DNA of 64,000 bases, taken from assembly GCF_003286075.1 (NCBI RefSeq), contig NZ_QLUV01000002.1:1-64000 (forward strand), written 5' to 3'. The stretch comes from Paracoccus endophyticus (GTDB lineage Bacteria; Pseudomonadota; Alphaproteobacteria; Rhodobacterales; Rhodobacteraceae). A program made the translations under genes and the position numbers. A model generated the notes under the pieces. The model worked only from the letters and a program-made list of their open reading frames with translations, searched no databases and had not been told where the DNA came from. Shown one piece after another: positions 54,792 through 64,000 of this stretch. Each line of letters starts with the position of its first letter. Positions within the stretch are counted from its first letter, which is position 1.

Positions 54792-55752
54792 TCCGGACGG
54801 TTCCTCAGGTGTGGCCGCATGGCGTGGGCGACAAGCCGGCGCAGGTGGTCCGGCGGGACGTCCACCGGACGCCGCGTCAGGGCGCAGCGCAGCCGCCACA
54901 GCGCGCCGCCCGCAACATGCGCCACCGTGGCCGCGGCGGCGCCGCCCCGGCCGTGGTGCTTGGAAAAGTAATGACGGCGGGAATCATACCAGTAGTCGGG
55001 AACGCGGGACCATTCCTTCATCCCGGTGCTGGCCGACCCGATGTGGACGACCAGGCTTTCCGCGACGTAATGCGTCTGCCAGCCCGCCGCCGCGGCGCGG
55101 CGGCACAAATCGGTTTCCTCGAAATACAGAAAGAACGTCTCGTCGAACAGGCCGACTTGGTCCAGCACGTCCTGCCGGATCATCATGCTGGCCCCGGCCG
55201 ACCAGTCCACGGGCATCGACCCTTCGGGCTGCGGCATCGCCACGACGGCCCGGCGCAACAGGCGCGAGATGGGCCCCGTTCGGGCGGCGGCCTCGAACTC
55301 GCCCGCCGCCGAGGGAAAGCGGAACGCGCTTGAATGCGGCACGCCGTCCGGCCCCTGCAGGCGCGAGCAGGCGATCCCGGCCCGGGGGTGGCGGTCGAGG
55401 TGGTCGATCAGCGCCCGGATCGCGTCCGCCCGCGGCATCGCGTCCGAGTTCAGCAGATAGGTCAGGTCCGGCCGCCCGCCGCCGCCCGGCAGGCCGCGGC
55501 GGATGGCAAAGTTGTTGCCCGCCCCGAACCCCCCGTTTCGGCCGCTGGGCACCACCGCCACCCGGTCCCAGCCGGGCTGGCCTGCGCGCGCGGCCACGCC
55601 CGCGGTCATCCGTTCCAGGCTGCCGTCGCCCGAGTCGTTGTCCACGATGGTGATGGCGCCGTCGATGCCCTGCATCGCCGTCACGGCCGCGGTCGCTGCG
55701 TCCAGCGTCATGTCCGCCGAACGCCAGTTCAGGATGATCGTGTGCAGCGTCG

Positions 55753-55756
<4 letters not shown>
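54788..55756 (-). CDS. Glycosyltransferase family 2 within the NRPS/PKS operon
   Basis: This 322-residue GT-A protein resembles rhamnosyl or galactofuranosyl transferases: LHTIILNWRSADMTLDAA, ITIVDNDSGDGSLE, GRNGGFGAGNNFAIR, YLLNSDAMPR and WSAGASMMIRQDVLDQVGLFDETFFLYFEETDLCRR. It is translationally coupled on both sides by ATGA overlaps, to the PKS upstream and the NRPS downstream. It therefore almost certainly glycosylates the NRPS/PKS product and does not only serve the polysaccharide. Confidence 0.9.
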
Positions 55757-61968
<6,212 letters not shown>

Positions 61969-62286
61969 GATCTGGCAACTTTCTGATTCGGCGCAAGGCC
62001 GCCAATGATCTGATAACGACGAAAAGTTAGCGCAACGCGCGGGCCAAGTCTCGCCCCAGTTGACCAACCTGTCCCTTTGGACAGGTTATGCAGGTTGTGG
62101 CTTGCGGCACAATGTCGCGTATGACGGGTGTTGCAAGGGGTCGGGCGGCACCGCTTTCCGGTCGCGTCCGACACCCGGCGCGACTAGCGTGGCGCGGGGT
62201 CGGGCGCAGCCCCGGACGCAAGGAGCGCGCGGGCGCGCGGGACGACAGGCGGCGCCGCGATGCGGTGGCCTTGAGGCAAGAGGGGG
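61969..62286. other. Divergent promoter region between the PKS operon and the WecG-type gene
   Basis: This 318-bp gap holds the promoter of the minus-strand PKS operon and that of the plus-strand glycosyltransferase. The left half, next to the PKS, is relatively AT-rich. The only clear element is the lux-box-like dyad at 62067-62086. TAACTT at 62029-62024 on the minus strand is a possible -10 element. Confidence 0.55.
62067..62086. promoter_or_regulatory. Lux-box-like dyad upstream of the PKS operon
   Basis: ACCTGTCCCTTTGGACAGGT is a full match to the outer positions of the lux box (ACCTGT-N8-ACAGGT). The dyad extends to AACCTGTCC and GGACAGGTT with a 4-bp centre. It lies 98 bp before the PKS ATG and 200 bp before the WecG-type gene. 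It is the best of three similar sites in the window. A LuxR-family regulator is the leading candidate; no luxR or luxI gene is in the window. Confidence 0.65.
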
Positions 62287-63072
62287 ATGGGCGTGCGGTT
62301 CCAGTATGACGATGGCACGGCGGTGACGGTGAACTGCGCGGACCAAGGTGCGCTGCTGGCGCAGGTGGCCGGGCGGCTGGAGGCGGGGCAGGGGTTCGCC
62401 GTTGCCACGATCAACGTCGATCACCTGGACCAGTTGCGGCGCGACCCGGCCTTCCGCGCCGCCTATGCGGCACAGGATTTCGTCGTGGCGGACGGCAACC
62501 CGATCGTGTGGCTGTCGCGTCTGGCCAGGCAGCCGGTGGCGCTGGCGCCCGGATCGGACCTGGTGGTGCCGCTGGCCCGCGCGGCCGCGGCGGCGGGCGT
62601 TGCGGTCGCGCTGATCGGATCGACCCCCGCCGCGCTGGACCGGGCGGCCGACGCGCTGCGCGCCGCCGTGCCGGGGCTGCGGGTGGCGCTGACGCTGTCG
62701 CCCGGCTTTCCCTTCGACCCCGAGGGCGCCGAGGCGGGGGCGGTGCTGGACCGCCTGGCCGCGTCCGGCGCGGGCCTTGCGTTCCTGGCGCTGGGCGCCC
62801 CGCGGCAGGAACGGCTGGCCGCGCGGGGCCGGCAGCAGGTGCCGGGCTGCGGCTTCGCCTCGGTCGGGGCCGGTCTGGATTTCCTGGCGGGCACGCAGCG
62901 GCGCGCGCCGCAGGCGGTGCGGCTGGTCAAGGCGGAATGGCTGTGGCGCATGCTGTCGGACCCGCGGCGCCTGGCGCGCCGCTATGGCCGCGGGTTTGCG
63001 CTGCTGCCGGCCGAGGTGCGGCGCGCCTGGCGGCTGCGGCGCACGGACGGCGCAGGCCAGACGCGGCCCTGA
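62287..63072 (+). CDS. WecG/TagA/CpsF family glycosyltransferase
   Basis: This 261-residue protein has the family motifs FAVATINVDHLDQLRRDPAF, FVVADGNPIVWLSRL, ALIGSTPAALDRAADAL, FLALGAPRQERLAARG and CGFASVGAGLDFLAGTQRRAP. WecG/TagA enzymes add N-acetylmannosamine-type sugars to lipid-linked acceptors. It is divergent from the PKS operon and may serve either the polysaccharide or the glycolipid-like NRPS/PKS product. GAGGGGG precedes the ATG at 62287. Confidence 0.9.
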   Translation: MGVRFQYDDGTAVTVNCADQGALLAQVAGRLEAGQGFAVATINVDHLDQLRRDPAFRAAYAAQDFVVADGNPIVWLSRLARQPVALAPGSDLVVPLARAAAAAGVAVALIGSTPAALDRAADALRAAVPGLRVALTLSPGFPFDPEGAEAGAVLDRLAASGAGLAFLALGAPRQERLAARGRQQVPGCGFASVGAGLDFLAGTQRRAPQAVRLVKAEWLWRMLSDPRRLARRYGRGFALLPAEVRRAWRLRRTDGAGQTRP

Positions 63073-63197
63073 CAGGGGTCCGGCACGCGCCGGCGCGCAC
63101 ATGGCTGCGATGTGCGCCGCGCAAGGCGGGGCATATTCCCCCCACGGCCGAGTTATGGAACTCTGGCGCGCGACGGGCCAGCAGGAGGGGGGGCGCC

Positions 63198-64000
63198 ATG
63201 ACGCAACAGGGCATCTACGATCAGGGGCTTGACCGCTGCGCCGCCAACCATGTCGCGCTGACCCCGCTGACATATCTGGAACGCACCGCCGCGATCTGGC
63301 CCGGGCGCACCGCGGTCGTGCATGGCGCGCTGCGCCGGACCTGGGCCGAGACGCACGACCGCTGCCGGCGGCTGGCCAGCGCCCTGGTGCGGCGCGGCAT
63401 CGGTCGCGGCCAGACGGTCGCGGTGCTGGCCTCGAACATCCCGGAAACCTTTGAATCGCACTTCGGCGTGCCGATGGCCGGTGCGGTGCTGAACGCCATC
63501 AACACCCGGCTGGACGCCGAGGCGGTCGCCTTCATCCTGCGCCACGGCGAGGCGCGGGCCCTGCTGGTCGACCCCGAGTTCAGCGGCGTCGCGGCCGAGG
63601 CCGTGCAGATCGCCGCCATCCCCGGCCTGCTGGTCGTGGACATCCTGGACCCCAGCTTTGCGGGGGGCGGGCCGGTGGGCGCGCTGAGCTATGACGACCT
63701 GCTGGCCGAGGGCGACCCCGCCTTTGGCGGCGTGATGCCGGATGACGAATGGGACGCCATCGCGCTGAACTATACCTCGGGCACGACGGGCGATCCCAAG
63801 GGCGTGGTCTATCACCACCGGGGCGCCGCGCTGAACGCGCTGTCCAACATCGTCACCTGGGGAATGCCGCAGCATGCGCGGTATCTGTGGACGCTGCCGA
63901 TGTTTCACTGCAACGGCTGGTGCTTTCCGTGGACCATCGCGGCCAACGCGGGCGTCGCCGTCTGCCTGCGCCATGTGCGCGCCGACGCCATCTTCCACCA
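63198..64000 (+). CDS. AMP-binding acyl-CoA synthetase (3' end outside window)
   Basis: The first 267 codons of an ANL-superfamily ligase are open to the window edge, behind a GGAGGGGGGG ribosome-binding site. Motifs are TPLTYLERTAAIWPGRTAVVHG near the start, the P-loop LNYTSGTTGDPKGVVYHHRG and LPMFHCNGWCFPWT. The HCNGWC motif is typical of medium- and long-chain acyl-CoA or methylmercaptopropionyl-CoA (DmdB-like) synthetases. It activates a carboxylic acid with ATP and CoA. It could supply the PKS, but more likely is general metabolism. The substrate is not determined. Confidence 0.88.
   Translation, partial: MTQQGIYDQGLDRCAANHVALTPLTYLERTAAIWPGRTAVVHGALRRTWAETHDRCRRLASALVRRGIGRGQTVAVLASNIPETFESHFGVPMAGAVLNAINTRLDAEAVAFILRHGEARALLVDPEFSGVAAEAVQIAAIPGLLVVDILDPSFAGGGPVGALSYDDLLAEGDPAFGGVMPDDEWDAIALNYTSGTTGDPKGVVYHHRGAALNALSNIVTWGMPQHARYLWTLPMFHCNGWCFPWTIAANAGVAVCLRHVRADAIFH

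Noticed and set aside
51897..54971. A 1024-codon plus-strand frame opposite the NRPS
   Set aside because: It is a composition artefact antisense to adenylation and formyltransferase domains.

Overview
The window is very GC-rich, densely packed DNA. Its gene content fits an alphaproteobacterium of the Rhodobacteraceae, plausibly Paracoccus-like: a HutF/HutG-type histidine pathway, 4-nt start/stop overlaps throughout, and an exosortase E/VPEID-CTERM pair, a system known mainly from Rhodobacterales. This placement is inference; no rRNA or other marker gene is present. No tRNA, rRNA, CRISPR array or insertion sequence was seen.

Left part (1-7.4 kb): the 3' end of a 2-keto-3-deoxygluconate kinase, then about 2 kb of gene remnants around an intact MarR regulator. 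The remnants are a GntR/FCD tail, an FAH-family head, an unidentified fragment, and a headless and frameshifted M20 amidohydrolase. A GAF/HWE histidine kinase follows, then a LysR regulator divergent from a CaiB-type CoA-transferase and acyl-CoA dehydrogenase pair.

Histidine block (7.5-18.6 kb): a nine-gene minus-strand operon, hutI-hutH-hutG-hutU-hutD followed by a binding protein, two permeases and an ATPase, mostly joined by 1-4 nt overlaps. It diverges from hutF-hutC, with a HutC-like ATGTACAT palindrome between them. Together they import histidine and degrade it through formylglutamate to glutamate and formate. Next come a DUF1275 membrane protein, an alpha/beta hydrolase, an RTX metalloprotease and an FAH-family hydrolase.

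Exopolysaccharide/exosortase locus (23.6-49.5 kb): glycosyltransferases, a PLP decarboxylase-ACP-acyl-CoA ligase trio, a hexapeptide acetyltransferase, a GT61-like enzyme, SGNH esterases, a Wzz-like chain-length protein, a CpsD-like protein without a P-loop lysine, a Wzy-like polymerase, an acyltransferase, a GMC oxidoreductase, an SDR, a Wzx-like flippase, a tiny VPEID-CTERM protein with its exosortase E/CPBP protease, two GT2 enzymes and an ExoY/WbaP-type priming transferase. All the parts of a Wzx/Wzy-type polysaccharide pathway except an obvious outer-membrane export porin are here.

NRPS/PKS operon (49.5-62.0 kb, minus strand): a KS-AT-KR-DH-ACP-TE polyketide synthase, a GT2 glycosyltransferase, an NRPS with an N-terminal formyltransferase and a luciferase-like monooxygenase inserted in its adenylation domain, and a phosphopantetheinyl transferase. 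A WecG/TagA-type glycosyltransferase and a truncated acyl-CoA synthetase close the window.

The most interesting observation is a shared 20-bp lux-box-like dyad (CCTGTC-N6-GACAGG core). It lies upstream of three separate transcription units: the Wzy-like polymerase, the VPEID-CTERM protein and the PKS operon. This suggests that polysaccharide polymerisation, the exosortase substrate and the NRPS/PKS product are co-regulated, possibly by a LuxR-type regulator.
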